This document shows, piece after piece, positions 16,244 to 24,116 of a DNA stretch of 64,000 nucleotides. The DNA is taken from assembly GCF_000725345.1 (NCBI RefSeq), contig NZ_CP008852.1, positions 3,340,001 to 3,404,000 of the forward strand. The letters are read 5' to 3'. This stretch comes from Pelosinus sp. UFO1. Its GTDB lineage: Bacteria; Bacillota; Negativicutes; DSM-13327. The position numbers and the translations under genes are program-made. Position 1 is the stretch's first letter. The number at the start of each line of letters is the position of its first letter. The notes beneath the pieces were generated by a model. It saw only the letters and a program-made list of their open reading frames with translations. It was not told the origin of the DNA and did not search any database.

Positions 16244-17706
16244 TCTAATCCTAATCTTTGCATTTTGTAGTAGAGAGTACTGCGAGGGATGCCTAATTTT
16301 TTCGCTGCCGCAGCTTTATTATAATGCTGCTCAGATAATACCTTGGCAATCATTTCTTTTTCTAAACTAATTGTTACCTCAAGAAGACCAGCATCCATTA
16401 CCCTAGTTTCCGAATCCACTACATGGCAGACCAGTTGATTGAAATTACTCGGTAAGTTATCCATACCCAAGAAATTACTATCTGCTAGAACAACCAACCT
16501 TTCTAGAACATTAAATAACTCTCTAATATTTCCGGGCCAAGAGTATTGAATCAGGGAAGCCATAAGGGCCGGATCTACTTTGCTAATCTTTTTATCGTGA
16601 AGGTTACCGTAATATTGAATTCCTTTATGAACCAGTTCCGGAATATCATCTAAACGTTCCCTTAATGAGGGCAAAGATACTGCCACTACATTTAAGCGGT
16701 AATATAAATCTTCCCGAAATTCACCCTGGCGGATCATTTCTTCCAAATTACGATGGGTAGCTGCAATAATTCGCACATCAATATGGATGGCTTTATTACC
16801 ACCAACTCGAAAAAAGCTTTTATCTTGTAAGACCCTTAATAGCTTAACTTGCATATCTTTAGGCATATCACCTAATTCATCCAGTAATAAAGTTCCCCCA
16901 TTTGCTTGCTCTAATAAACCTACTTTTCCCTTTCGATCTGCTCCTGTAAAGGCGCCTGGTTGATAACCAAATAACTCGCTTTCAAATAAATTAGGCGATA
17001 TCGCTCCGCAATTTATGGCAATAAAAGGTCCACTACATTGACTGGCATCGTGAATTGCACGGGCAAAGAGTTCTTTTCCTGTACCACTTTCACCTCGCAG
17101 TAATACTGGCACCTTTGTCGAAGCAACCCGTCTAGCTATACTAATGGCTTCGCGAATCGCTGCACTGTGACCATATATAGCCGCAAAATAATCGGCTTGG
17201 GAATGAATCTTATCAATTTCTTGCTTTAAGGATTGCACTTCCTGATGGGTTTGCGATAATTTTTGATTTAATTGTACTACCTCTGTAATATCCCGTTCTG
17301 CACAAACTCCACCAATCACTTGACCCCACAAACGTACGGGCCTAGCATTAATGAGCACATGAGTATCAGGACAAGGTGTATGATATTCTTCATGAACGGT
17401 TCGACGCTCTTTCATCACTTTAGTTAACATCAAATTCGAGAAAAAGCCTTCGATGGGTTTCTCTATAATCTCATCCGCAGCAATGCCGTATAAAAGCTCT
17501 GCATGATGGTTCCACACTACCACTTTATCAGATTCATCAATAACACATACCGCTTCATTTACTGTATCTAGTAAGGCTTCTAACCTAGCTTGCTGCAATT
17601 GATATAAAGACAATAGTTCTTGAAAACCCTCGATAATCTTATCTGACTGCTCTGCTTCAATATATGTGGATAATTGTTCCAGCGTCAAGGGAATTTGCAT
17701 GCTCAT
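16234..17706 (-). CDS. Sigma-54-dependent activator, RocR-like (PAS-AAA-Fis)
   Basis: 490 aa. A PAS sensor occupies about residues 40-145. The AAA+ domain has Walker A GESGTGKE (205-212), the sigma-54 contact loop GAFTGA (251-256) and Walker B LLLDELGD (273-280). A Fis-type helix-turn-helix ends the protein (about 455-485, [18 protein letters not shown]). There is no response-regulator receiver domain, so it senses a ligand directly, like B. subtilis RocR. It lies upstream of the proline operon, which has a consensus sigma-54 promoter and a GTGTCA-N6-TGACAC site. The effector is probably proline, ornithine or citrulline (inference). Confidence 0.92.
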   Translation of the reverse strand: MSMQIPLTLEQLSTYIEAEQSDKIIEGFQELLSLYQLQQARLEALLDTVNEAVCVIDESDKVVVWNHHAELLYGIAADEIIEKPIEGFFSNLMLTKVMKERRTVHEEYHTPCPDTHVLINARPVRLWGQVIGGVCAERDITEVVQLNQKLSQTHQEVQSLKQEIDKIHSQADYFAAIYGHSAAIREAISIARRVASTKVPVLLRGESGTGKELFARAIHDASQCSGPFIAINCGAISPNLFESELFGYQPGAFTGADRKGKVGLLEQANGGTLLLDELGDMPKDMQVKLLRVLQDKSFFRVGGNKAIHIDVRIIAATHRNLEEMIRQGEFREDLYYRLNVVAVSLPSLRERLDDIPELVHKGIQYYGNLHDKKISKVDPALMASLIQYSWPGNIRELFNVLERLVVLADSNFLGMDNLPSNFNQLVCHVVDSETRVMDAGLLEVTISLEKEMIAKVLSEQHYNKAAAAKKLGIPRSTLYYKMQRLGLECQ

Positions 17707-17737
17707 AGTAGAATACCTCCCTCATAAATACAAAAAA

Positions 17738-17785
17738 GATGCCCAATACAGAACGACAATCGTCCCTGTACAAGCATCTTTGCTT
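17738..17785 (-). terminator. Terminator-like hairpin in the leader of the activator gene
   Basis: Minus strand arms AAAGATGC and GCATCTTT, with further pairing inside (TACAG/CTGTA, GAC/GTC), followed by TTTTTT. It is 30 bases upstream of the activator ATG and downstream of the promoter at 17815-17843. It may end readthrough from the AlaX-like gene or attenuate the activator gene. Confidence 0.7.
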
Positions 17786-17803
17786 GTGTCAGTTTGCTGA
17801 CAC
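17786..17803. promoter_or_regulatory. Second activator site, at the activator's own promoter
   Basis: GTGTCAGTTTGCTGACAC, the same arms as the site at 16226-16243. It begins about 5 bases downstream of the expected transcription start of the activator gene, a position suited to autorepression. Confidence 0.72.
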
Positions 17804-17814
17804 TTTTTTCTTTC

Positions 17815-17843
17815 ATTATAAGATAAGGATTATAAATAGGCAA
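17815..17843 (-). promoter_or_regulatory. Sigma-A promoter of the RocR-like activator gene
   Basis: Minus strand TTGCCT, 17-base spacer, TATAAT, immediately ahead of the operator palindrome at 17786-17803. Confidence 0.68.
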
Positions 17844-17864
17844 TAGTATTTTTTTAACATCCTG

Positions 17865-18512
17865 CTACTCAGTCAGATATATTTCAATTCTTTCTTTGTT
17901 TTTCCCTAAGCCTTTTCCTCTTTTTAGACGAATTCCCCCTACTTCACCAGTCCGTTTAATATGGGTTCCACCGCAAGGAACCTTGGCGAAACCGTCTATT
18001 TGCCAATAACGAGTTTCCTTTTCTTCATCACTAAAGGCACTGGTTATTGGAACATCCGCTTTTATTATTTCCTCCGATTTTTCTTCAAGCAAAGGAAAGG
18101 CTGCTGAAATGTTTCCTTCCCATTCAAAATCCACTCGTGCTTTATCTGAAGTAATATTTGCGCCGATTTTTTTAGGATTATGAAAGTGTTGCGTCATTAA
18201 TTCTAAGATAATTTCGGCAGCAAAATGCAAGCGCATAATTTTGTATCTTTTCTCCCAGTCAACAACAAGGTTAACTGTATCACCAACTTTCAGATCTTGC
18301 TCTGTGTCTAACCTATAATATATTTCCTTTTCGACTTTTTTTGCCTCTATAATCTGGTAATCATTCATAGTACCAGAATCTGACGCCTGTCCACCAGAAA
18401 AGGCATATACTATAGTTTCATCCAAAGTAATGCCATTTTCATCAATAGAAGTTACTGTTGCAATATGTTCTTTCAAGTATGGATCTTCCCAAAATATTTT
18501 TTTGACAGTCAT
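17865..18512 (-). CDS. AlaX-like alanyl-tRNA editing protein
   Basis: 215 aa. The N-terminal part is the small beta-barrel seen in alanyl-tRNA synthetases; the C-terminal part is the tRNA second-additional (SAD) editing domain, with VPCGGTHIKRTGEVG near residues 175-190 supplying zinc-binding Cys and His. Such proteins remove serine or glycine from mischarged tRNA-Ala. The first zinc motif reads RLHFAAE, so the second histidine of the usual HxxxH is glutamate. Either this is a subfamily with altered metal binding or its substrate differs. It is 40 bases downstream of ilvA on the same strand. Confidence 0.8.
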   Translation of the reverse strand: MTVKKIFWEDPYLKEHIATVTSIDENGITLDETIVYAFSGGQASDSGTMNDYQIIEAKKVEKEIYYRLDTEQDLKVGDTVNLVVDWEKRYKIMRLHFAAEIILELMTQHFHNPKKIGANITSDKARVDFEWEGNISAAFPLLEEKSEEIIKADVPITSAFSDEEKETRYWQIDGFAKVPCGGTHIKRTGEVGGIRLKRGKGLGKNKERIEIYLTE

Positions 18513-18552
18513 ATTGTCACCTCATATGTTAGGATAATTTAACTTATTCTTT

Positions 18553-19791
18553 CTAATAAATTTTTTGAATTTCTATCCCATGCTTCTGGAATGCTGATTC
18601 AATTTCTTCCACATGACAATGTCCATTTGTTTCCACTGTTACTTCTAGCTGAACTTGTTTAAAGCTATCCATAACCTTAGACTGATTATGATCTAATTTT
18701 ATTACATTTGCATTTGAATCAGAAAGAATTTTTGCAACATGTAATAACTCACCTGGTTTATCTGGTAGATTGACAGTAAAGCAAAACAATCTGCCACGAA
18801 ATACAAGTGCTTTATTAATGATGGCAGAAATGGTTAAAATATCAATATTTCCACCACTTACTAAACAAACTACCTTTTTCCCCTTCGACTGTAATTTTTT
18901 TAGCCCTGCTAAAGATAATGCTCCTGCACCTTCGGTAATCAGCTTATGTTTCTCGATTAAAAGTAGTATTGCCTCTGCTATATCAAAATCAGAAACCGTA
19001 ATAATCTCATCTACAAATTCTCTAATAAACTCAAAAGTTAACGTCCCCGGCCTCTTAACTGCTGCCCCATCAGCTATGGTATCCACTTTCTCTAGTTCCG
19101 TTACTTTTCCCTGAGCAAGGGATTCCTTTATACAGCAGGCTCCATCTGGTTCCACTCCGATTACCTTTATGCTTGGTTTTAGCATTTTTGCAACAAAAGC
19201 CACCCCGCTAGCCAAACCGCCTCCCCCTATGGGAACTAGTATCTCATCAACATCTTCTAAATCATTTAGGATATCTAAAGCCACAGTACCTTGCCCAATG
19301 ATAACATCCAAGTCATCAAAAGGATGAACAAAAACATAATTATGCTCCGCCTCAAGCTCTCTCGCTTTTTTATATGCTTCGTCATAACTATCACCATATA
19401 AGACTACTTCTGCACCATAGTTTTTCGTCGCCTCTACCTTGATGATCGGTGTAGTAGCCGGCATAACAACAGTAGCCTTAACTCCAAGTAATTGAGCAGC
19501 ATAACCAATACCTTGGGCATGATTTCCCGCAGAAGAAGCGATAACACCTCTGCTTTTCTCTAATTCATTTAGTTTACTCAATTTATTATAAGCACCACGG
19601 ATTTTAAAAGCACCTGTCATTTGCAGATTTTCTGGTTTTATGAATACACGATTTCCACACTCACTACTAAAAACTGGACTTTCAATGAGTTCTGTTTTTT
19701 TTATCACGCCTTGCAATTTTTGGTTTGCTATATAGATATCTTCCATTGATACATAAGAATTTTCTAGTTTAAAAGGTTTGCTGTTTGACAT
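18553..19791 (-). CDS. ilvA: Threonine ammonia-lyase (threonine dehydratase)
   Basis: 412-aa PLP enzyme converting threonine to 2-oxobutyrate, the first step to isoleucine. PLP-lysine K63 is in TGAFKIRGAYNK, the phosphate-binding loop is GGGGLASG (about 192-199), and a single C-terminal ACT regulatory domain covers about 335-410. The length fits the one-ACT class found in many Firmicutes. A T-box leader lies upstream, and I read a possible isoleucine (ATC) specifier in it. That suggests induction when charged tRNA-Ile is scarce and a biosynthetic rather than purely catabolic role. The ATG follows a GGAGG. Confidence 0.92.
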   Translation of the reverse strand: MSNSKPFKLENSYVSMEDIYIANQKLQGVIKKTELIESPVFSSECGNRVFIKPENLQMTGAFKIRGAYNKLSKLNELEKSRGVIASSAGNHAQGIGYAAQLLGVKATVVMPATTPIIKVEATKNYGAEVVLYGDSYDEAYKKARELEAEHNYVFVHPFDDLDVIIGQGTVALDILNDLEDVDEILVPIGGGGLASGVAFVAKMLKPSIKVIGVEPDGACCIKESLAQGKVTELEKVDTIADGAAVKRPGTLTFEFIREFVDEIITVSDFDIAEAILLLIEKHKLITEGAGALSLAGLKKLQSKGKKVVCLVSGGNIDILTISAIINKALVFRGRLFCFTVNLPDKPGELLHVAKILSDSNANVIKLDHNQSKVMDSFKQVQLEVTVETNGHCHVEEIESAFQKHGIEIQKIY

Positions 19792-19826
19792 AAAGTTACC
19801 TCCATATATTTCAATATAAATAAAAA

Positions 19827-20082
19827 AGCCCGTCCTTGAAAATATCCAAGGACGAGCTATACCCGCGTTACCACCTTAATTGCATAATAATGCCTCTTAT
19901 CAGTTCTATCAAACCTAAGCCCAATAACGAGGCTACCCCGGTATTTCTTACTACCTTTCAGAAATACAGTTCTAGAGTGATCTTCCCCCACCGCTCATTG
20001 TCAACTCACACCAAACGTCAACTCTCTGAAAATTTGCTAGTAGGCTACTATCTCTATCATTACTATTGTTCTTTATGCTTTG
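19827..20082 (-). promoter_or_regulatory. T-box riboswitch leader of ilvA
   Basis: On the minus strand AAGGTGGTAACGCGGGT (19861-19877) is the conserved T-box sequence. It is followed by a terminator hairpin at 19827-19858 (GCTCGTCCTTG / CAAGGACGGGC, then TTTTTT). Upstream, an AGAGAGT...ACTCT pairing resembles stem I; ATC just before the closing strand (about 19918-19920) is a possible isoleucine specifier. Presence of a T-box is secure; the specifier is tentative. Confidence 0.92.
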
Positions 20083-20088
20083 AGATGA

Positions 20089-20117
20089 ATTTTATCATTG
20101 CGCTTATACAATGTCAA
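20089..20117 (-). promoter_or_regulatory. Sigma-A promoter of the ilvA T-box leader
   Basis: Minus strand TTGACA (consensus), 17-base spacer, TAAAAT. Confidence 0.78.
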
Positions 20118-20238
20118 TGTTTTTTACGATTTATCCCGCGTTTTTGTAATATTTTTATTTTACGATACCATACCAAGAGACTATTGTTGTTCTTTTTTAA
20201 TACATACATATTTCTCAAGATTAGGACAAGTTTATCTC

Positions 20239-20862
20239 CTACGTAATTCGCACTATAACCTTATGCAAAATATCTGTAGTATATCCTAGATGGATGGCCG
20301 CATCCTTAATATGATGATATACCTCCCTATATTTCATTGCATACATAAGGTCTCCCCGATTAAAAAGCTCTACCATACCGTCGCGATAATCAGCTTCCAC
20401 CCGTAACTGTACTTCACGAATGCTTTCTATATAAGTTTGCGACTTAATAGGATCTCCCTTTAATAAGTCAATTGCCTCAGCAAGCTGCTCCGTTCCTTTA
20501 TATAATTGTTCTACCATTTTTATAATAACTGAGTCAGCAAAGACTTCAAATGCTTCCATTTCTTCTAAGGTAGACTTAGCATATTCAACAATCCTATCCA
20601 TTTCTACAGAAAGAGAATAAATATCCTGCCTATCAAAAGGAGTAACAAAAGCCTCTACTAGATTATTTTCCATAGTAAATCGAATCCCATCTGCCCGATC
20701 TGCCTCACGGAACACTAGCTGATAATCTTCCTTTGATCTACTAGAAATCCATTTTTCTAGACTTTTCATACCACTACAAGTAACCAAAGCTTGATCATGT
20801 AACATCTTATTAAAATCCCATTTGACAGGAAATAATCTTTCCCAAAAGTTATTTTTAGCCAT
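20239..20862 (-). CDS. DUF47 / PhoU-like protein partnered with Pit
   Basis: 207 aa from the ATG at 20862, which follows GGAGGGTGCT; the longer reading overlaps the upstream gene and is unlikely. The protein is almost all helical with the acidic and basic pattern of the DUF47 family (TPFDRQDIYSLSVEMDRIVEYAKS near the middle), relatives of PhoU. These are encoded next to Pit phosphate transporters and are thought to regulate them. It begins 17 bases after the Pit stop codon, so the two are co-transcribed. Confidence 0.88.
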   Translation of the reverse strand: MAKNNFWERLFPVKWDFNKMLHDQALVTCSGMKSLEKWISSRSKEDYQLVFREADRADGIRFTMENNLVEAFVTPFDRQDIYSLSVEMDRIVEYAKSTLEEMEAFEVFADSVIIKMVEQLYKGTEQLAEAIDLLKGDPIKSQTYIESIREVQLRVEADYRDGMVELFNRGDLMYAMKYREVYHHIKDAAIHLGYTTDILHKVIVRIT

Positions 20863-20879
20863 AGCACCCTCCTTAATTA

Positions 20880-21905
20880 CTACCCTACTATAGAATATAG
20901 GAACGCCGCTACCATCGCAGATGCTGGTATGGTAACGCACCAAGCAACAATAATTTCTTGACCAATCTTCCAATTGACCATACGAAATTCGTCTGCCGCT
21001 CCTACTCCTACCACACTACCCACTACTACGTGGGTTGTAGAAACAGGTGCTCCTAAAGCTGTTGACAAAATAACGGAACCACCTGAAGACAATTGAGAAT
21101 TCAAACTATGGATAGGACGAATGGTATAGATATCCCGCCCAATCGTTTTCATAATTGACCATCCGCCAAGCATGGTTCCCAGAAACATAACCGTACCACC
21201 AAATGCATTAATCCATAAAGGTTCTACATGACCAAAAGGTTCATTGGCAGCTGCTAAAGCAAGGGAAATAACGCCAACCACTTTTTGTGTATCATTGGCG
21301 CCATGACTATAAGCTAATAAAGCAGCAATAATCCATTGCACTCTTTTTATCCAACTATTTATTGTTATTTTAGCATTCCGCAATATAAGATTCGAGGTAA
21401 ACTGGAGGAGGAATGCAACTATAAAACCTAATAAAGGGGAAAACAGTAATGCGATCACAATTTTGCTAATTCCAATGACTTGATGTTCTGGTGATAGGAG
21501 TTCTTTCCACCCCCATAAAATATATTCTGTGCCACGAGAAACCCATACTGCCCCTACTAATCCCCCTACCAACGCATGAGTAGAGCTGGAAGGAAAGCCA
21601 AACTTCCAAGTTACTAGATTCCATATTACAGCCCCCATCATAGCCGCTAATAATATTTTTAGTAATGCTGTTTCTATAGGGACAGCAACAATTGCAGAGA
21701 CTGTATTTGCCACTGCACTACCACTCGTTACTGCACCAATAAAGCCCCCTATTGCCGCCAAACAAATTGCTTGAACTGGAGTGGCAGCCCCGCATGAAAT
21801 AAAAGTCGCGACAACAGAGCTTGCATCATGTAAACCATTTGTTAATGTGAAAACAAGCGCCGTCAAGATTACTATAACTAAAATTAATTCAGTAGAAATA
21901 CCCAT
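20880..21905 (-). CDS. pit: Low-affinity inorganic phosphate transporter (Pit family)
   Basis: 341-aa membrane protein with two PD001131-type repeats: NGLHDASSVVATFISCGA near residues 23-40 and AYSHGANDTQKVVGVISLAL near 197-216. GFPSSSTHALVGGLVGA and GAPVSTTHVVVGSVVGVG are the paired signature loops. It imports phosphate (as a metal-phosphate complex) using the proton gradient. It forms an operon with the DUF47 gene. No Pho box was recognised upstream. Confidence 0.92.
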   Translation of the reverse strand: MGISTELILVIVILTALVFTLTNGLHDASSVVATFISCGAATPVQAICLAAIGGFIGAVTSGSAVANTVSAIVAVPIETALLKILLAAMMGAVIWNLVTWKFGFPSSSTHALVGGLVGAVWVSRGTEYILWGWKELLSPEHQVIGISKIVIALLFSPLLGFIVAFLLQFTSNLILRNAKITINSWIKRVQWIIAALLAYSHGANDTQKVVGVISLALAAANEPFGHVEPLWINAFGGTVMFLGTMLGGWSIMKTIGRDIYTIRPIHSLNSQLSSGGSVILSTALGAPVSTTHVVVGSVVGVGAADEFRMVNWKIGQEIIVAWCVTIPASAMVAAFLYSIVG

Positions 21906-21987
21906 CCCTCAATTCAACATAAACTTCTATCTACAATAGAGTACCCATAATACAATATCATTTACTCTTTTTAACAATCTTTCATGC

Positions 21988-22347
21988 CTATGTTGTTATT
22001 TTTAACCTAGCTCGCTTTTCCCGAGTAAGGGACTTAACGACCAAATCATAAGAGTGATCTATGAAACTCCTTATCTCCTTCTCAGGAATACTGCCATCCA
22101 GTAATAAGGTGTTCCAATGGCGCTTATTTAGATGGTACCCTGGTAAAACGCTTACATATTGCTGACGTAAAAGTTCTGCATAATTAGGATCACATTTTAA
22201 GGAGAGATTTACCTGTCCCTCCCTACGTGATAAAAGTGCAAACATTTTTCCCATCACTTTCATAACAATTACATCTGGGCCAAAAGGATAGTCCTCAATT
22301 GCACCTTCCTTACACAAACAGTAAGTAAAAAACTTTTTAGAATCCAC
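21988..22347 (-). CDS. MmcQ/YjbR-family protein
   Basis: 119 aa from a GTG at 22347 that follows GGGGGAGTGAAT; the longer reading has no ribosome binding site. Family features: an early KKFFTYCLCKEGAIEDYPFG segment, a central KMFALLSRREGQVNLSLKCDP strand pair, and LNKRHWNTLLLDG. The family has a cyclic double-wing fold that may bind DNA, but its role is not established. Probably monocistronic. Confidence 0.82.
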   Translation of the reverse strand: MDSKKFFTYCLCKEGAIEDYPFGPDVIVMKVMGKMFALLSRREGQVNLSLKCDPNYAELLRQQYVSVLPGYHLNKRHWNTLLLDGSIPEKEIRSFIDHSYDLVVKSLTREKRARLKITT

Positions 22348-22421
22348 ATTCACTCCCCCTGCTATAACTCTTTGCCTTACCACAAATACGTAGTAAGTGA
22401 CTACATTCCATTTAATATAGT

Positions 22422-22463
22422 AAAACCCTGCAAAAATTCACAAGAACTCTTACAGGGTTTTGC
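22422..22463 (-). terminator. Intrinsic terminator after cheX
   Basis: Arms AAAACCCTG and CAGGGTTTT around a long loop, 24 bases past the CheX-like stop codon. Confidence 0.7.
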
Positions 22464-22486
22464 ATGTATAACAATGTCTTTGACAC

Positions 22487-22948
22487 TTACCCAGCATTAA
22501 GGCCAATGGACATTTCCACTGGGCAATTATCTACTATCATTTCAATAGCAATATATGTACTATTACATACCTGAATTTTTGTATTCTCCTGCAAAAAAAC
22601 AGGAGGGTTGACTTTTACCATGAATCCTTCCTTATTTAAGGAAGTAGATGCATGAGAAACAACCATATTAAACAATTCACAGACTGCACTTTTAGCCATA
22701 TCATCAATCGTATTGATTACAGTCCCCATCATCATAACTGATGAAATTTTCTTAGCCGTCTGTTCCGACATATTAAAAACAATATTTCCATCGCTTTGAC
22801 TTTTCACACCAACCTGCACACTAACTCCAAGACTATCAACAAACTGTTCTTTGGAACAAATTTTACCTCTAACAATATTTACAAATCCAACTTGAGGCAT
22901 CACGCCCGTAAATGCAATTAAAAAAGGGTTAATAAATTTGGCATCCAA
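22487..22948 (-). CDS. cheX: CheX-like chemotaxis phosphatase
   Basis: 153 aa starting at TTG 22948, preceded by GGGAGGACAAAGG; this gives MDAKFINPFL, the usual CheX beginning. The protein has the CheC/CheX alpha-beta fold. The phosphatase helix has the single active-site pair E91 and N94 (CELFN), as in CheX rather than the doubled motif of CheC. CheX removes phosphate from CheY-P. No other chemotaxis gene is nearby, so it is an orphan and may act on a different receiver protein. Confidence 0.85.
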   Translation of the reverse strand: MDAKFINPFLIAFTGVMPQVGFVNIVRGKICSKEQFVDSLGVSVQVGVKSQSDGNIVFNMSEQTAKKISSVMMMGTVINTIDDMAKSAVCELFNMVVSHASTSLNKEGFMVKVNPPVFLQENTKIQVCNSTYIAIEMIVDNCPVEMSIGLNAG

Positions 22949-23124
22949 ACCTTTGTCCTCCCACACCATAATACATGATCAGAAAATAAATTACTCCACC
23001 TAATTTCATATATTTATGCAATTTATCGAAAGTCTAATCAACAGTAGATTAAATATAGAAGATGTACTCTAGTCATTAAAGCCTGTCAGAAATTTGCTTG
23101 AGTAATTCTTGCCAAAGCACCTGA

Positions 23125-23439
23125 TTATTTTTTCTTTCTAAAATTTTTATCGACTTTGACTAGCCAGGTTATAAATACGATTAAAATTTCTTCTAAATTT
23201 CCAGCCCCACCGGAACCGTTAAAAATACTATTTTCTACTTTACAATGCACCCAATCATCAACACTTCTTTCCACTTTATATACAGGAAACTCCTTGCCAT
23301 CAACTCTCGTATCAACTAAATTAATAGAAATAAGCCATCCTAGCATGTCAACGCTTTGAATTTTAACATTCCAGTCATGTTCCCAATCACCTTCGCAATT
23401 GCTGATGTACCATTCTTCTAACAATTTAATAACATTCAT
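23125..23439 (-). CDS. Imm53-like immunity protein (copy A)
   Basis: 104 aa. Conserved features shared with copy B: an N-terminal LEEWYISNCEGDWEHDWNVKI helix and strand, GWLISINLVDTR, DDWVHCKVENSIFNGSGG, and GNLEEILIVFITWL at the end. These fit the polymorphic-toxin immunity family Imm53 as I remember it. Such proteins neutralise a cognate secreted toxin in the cytoplasm. No toxin gene is adjacent, so this may be an orphan immunity gene kept against competitors. The family call is from memory of its pattern. Confidence 0.72.
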   Translation of the reverse strand: MNVIKLLEEWYISNCEGDWEHDWNVKIQSVDMLGWLISINLVDTRVDGKEFPVYKVERSVDDWVHCKVENSIFNGSGGAGNLEEILIVFITWLVKVDKNFRKKK

Positions 23440-23557
23440 TATTTATCTCCTACCTTGGTATTTTACTTAAATAATGGTCATCCACCTCATAAACTTTAGG
23501 GGAAGAGTTACTTGAAAGAAATTATCTACTACAAATCTTCTTGGAATATTCAGAGTA

Positions 23558-23893
23558 TTAAAACTCATATTTGCTGCAAGGCGATTTAAATTCTTCTTTC
23601 TTGCTTAAGTCAGTAACCCATTCTTTGAATATCTCTAGTATCTCTTCCAAATTTTCAGGTCCTCCAAATCCTTTGAAAATATTATCATTAACAAGGCACC
23701 GAATCCAATTATTATCGCTCCTGTCAAGATAAACAGTTTCAAATGTTTTTTGTTCAAATCCTGTACCCGTCAAATCAATTTTTATAGACCATCCTGGATT
23801 ATCTACTGTTGTAATCTTCACACCGTAACAATGCTCACAATTGTCATTACAATTTTTTTTATACCAGCCAGCCAACCATTTTACTAAGCTCAT
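23558..23893 (-). CDS. Imm53-like immunity protein (copy B)
   Basis: 111 aa, a paralogue of the gene 118 bases downstream (roughly 40% identical by eye). It carries the fuller motif set: AGWYKKNCNDNCEHCYGVKI, DNPGWSIKIDLTGT, NNWIRCLVNDNIFKGFGGPENLEEILEIFKEW. Its N-terminus has a cluster of four cysteines absent from copy A. Each gene has its own intergenic region. The 23894-24045 stretch upstream is AT-rich and includes the 65-base repeat at 23977-24043. Confidence 0.75.
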   Translation of the reverse strand: MSLVKWLAGWYKKNCNDNCEHCYGVKITTVDNPGWSIKIDLTGTGFEQKTFETVYLDRSDNNWIRCLVNDNIFKGFGGPENLEEILEIFKEWVTDLSKKEEFKSPCSKYEF

Positions 23894-23976
23894 TTCTTCA
23901 GACTCCTTCTGGATTTGTCTATTCTAATCATTTTCCCGTTTCGAACCGTTACAGATACAATAATACATTTTGATTT

Positions 23977-24043
23977 TTTTTTCGTCTGCCAAAAGGTATA
24001 TGTTTTAACATTTTTTATTATATTTATATATTTTTTTACAAAA
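23977..24043. repeat. 65-base direct repeat, copy 1
   Basis: Almost identical to 29304-29368 in the same orientation; one extra T is the main difference. The core contains TCGTCTGCCAAAAGGTATAT. It lies beyond the terminator of the WG-repeat gene. Confidence 0.92.
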
Positions 24044-24046
24044 AGT

Positions 24047-24076
24047 GAGGTCAATGGATTTTATCCATTGACCTCG
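24047..24076 (-). terminator. Terminator after the WG-repeat gene
   Basis: Arms GAGGTCAATGGA and TCCATTGACCTC around a short loop, followed on the minus strand by ACTTTTTG. It is about 40 bases past the stop codon. Confidence 0.75.
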
Positions 24077-24116
24077 TTGTGCTAAATAGTCTTTAAATTT
24101 TATAACAATTCCTTTT

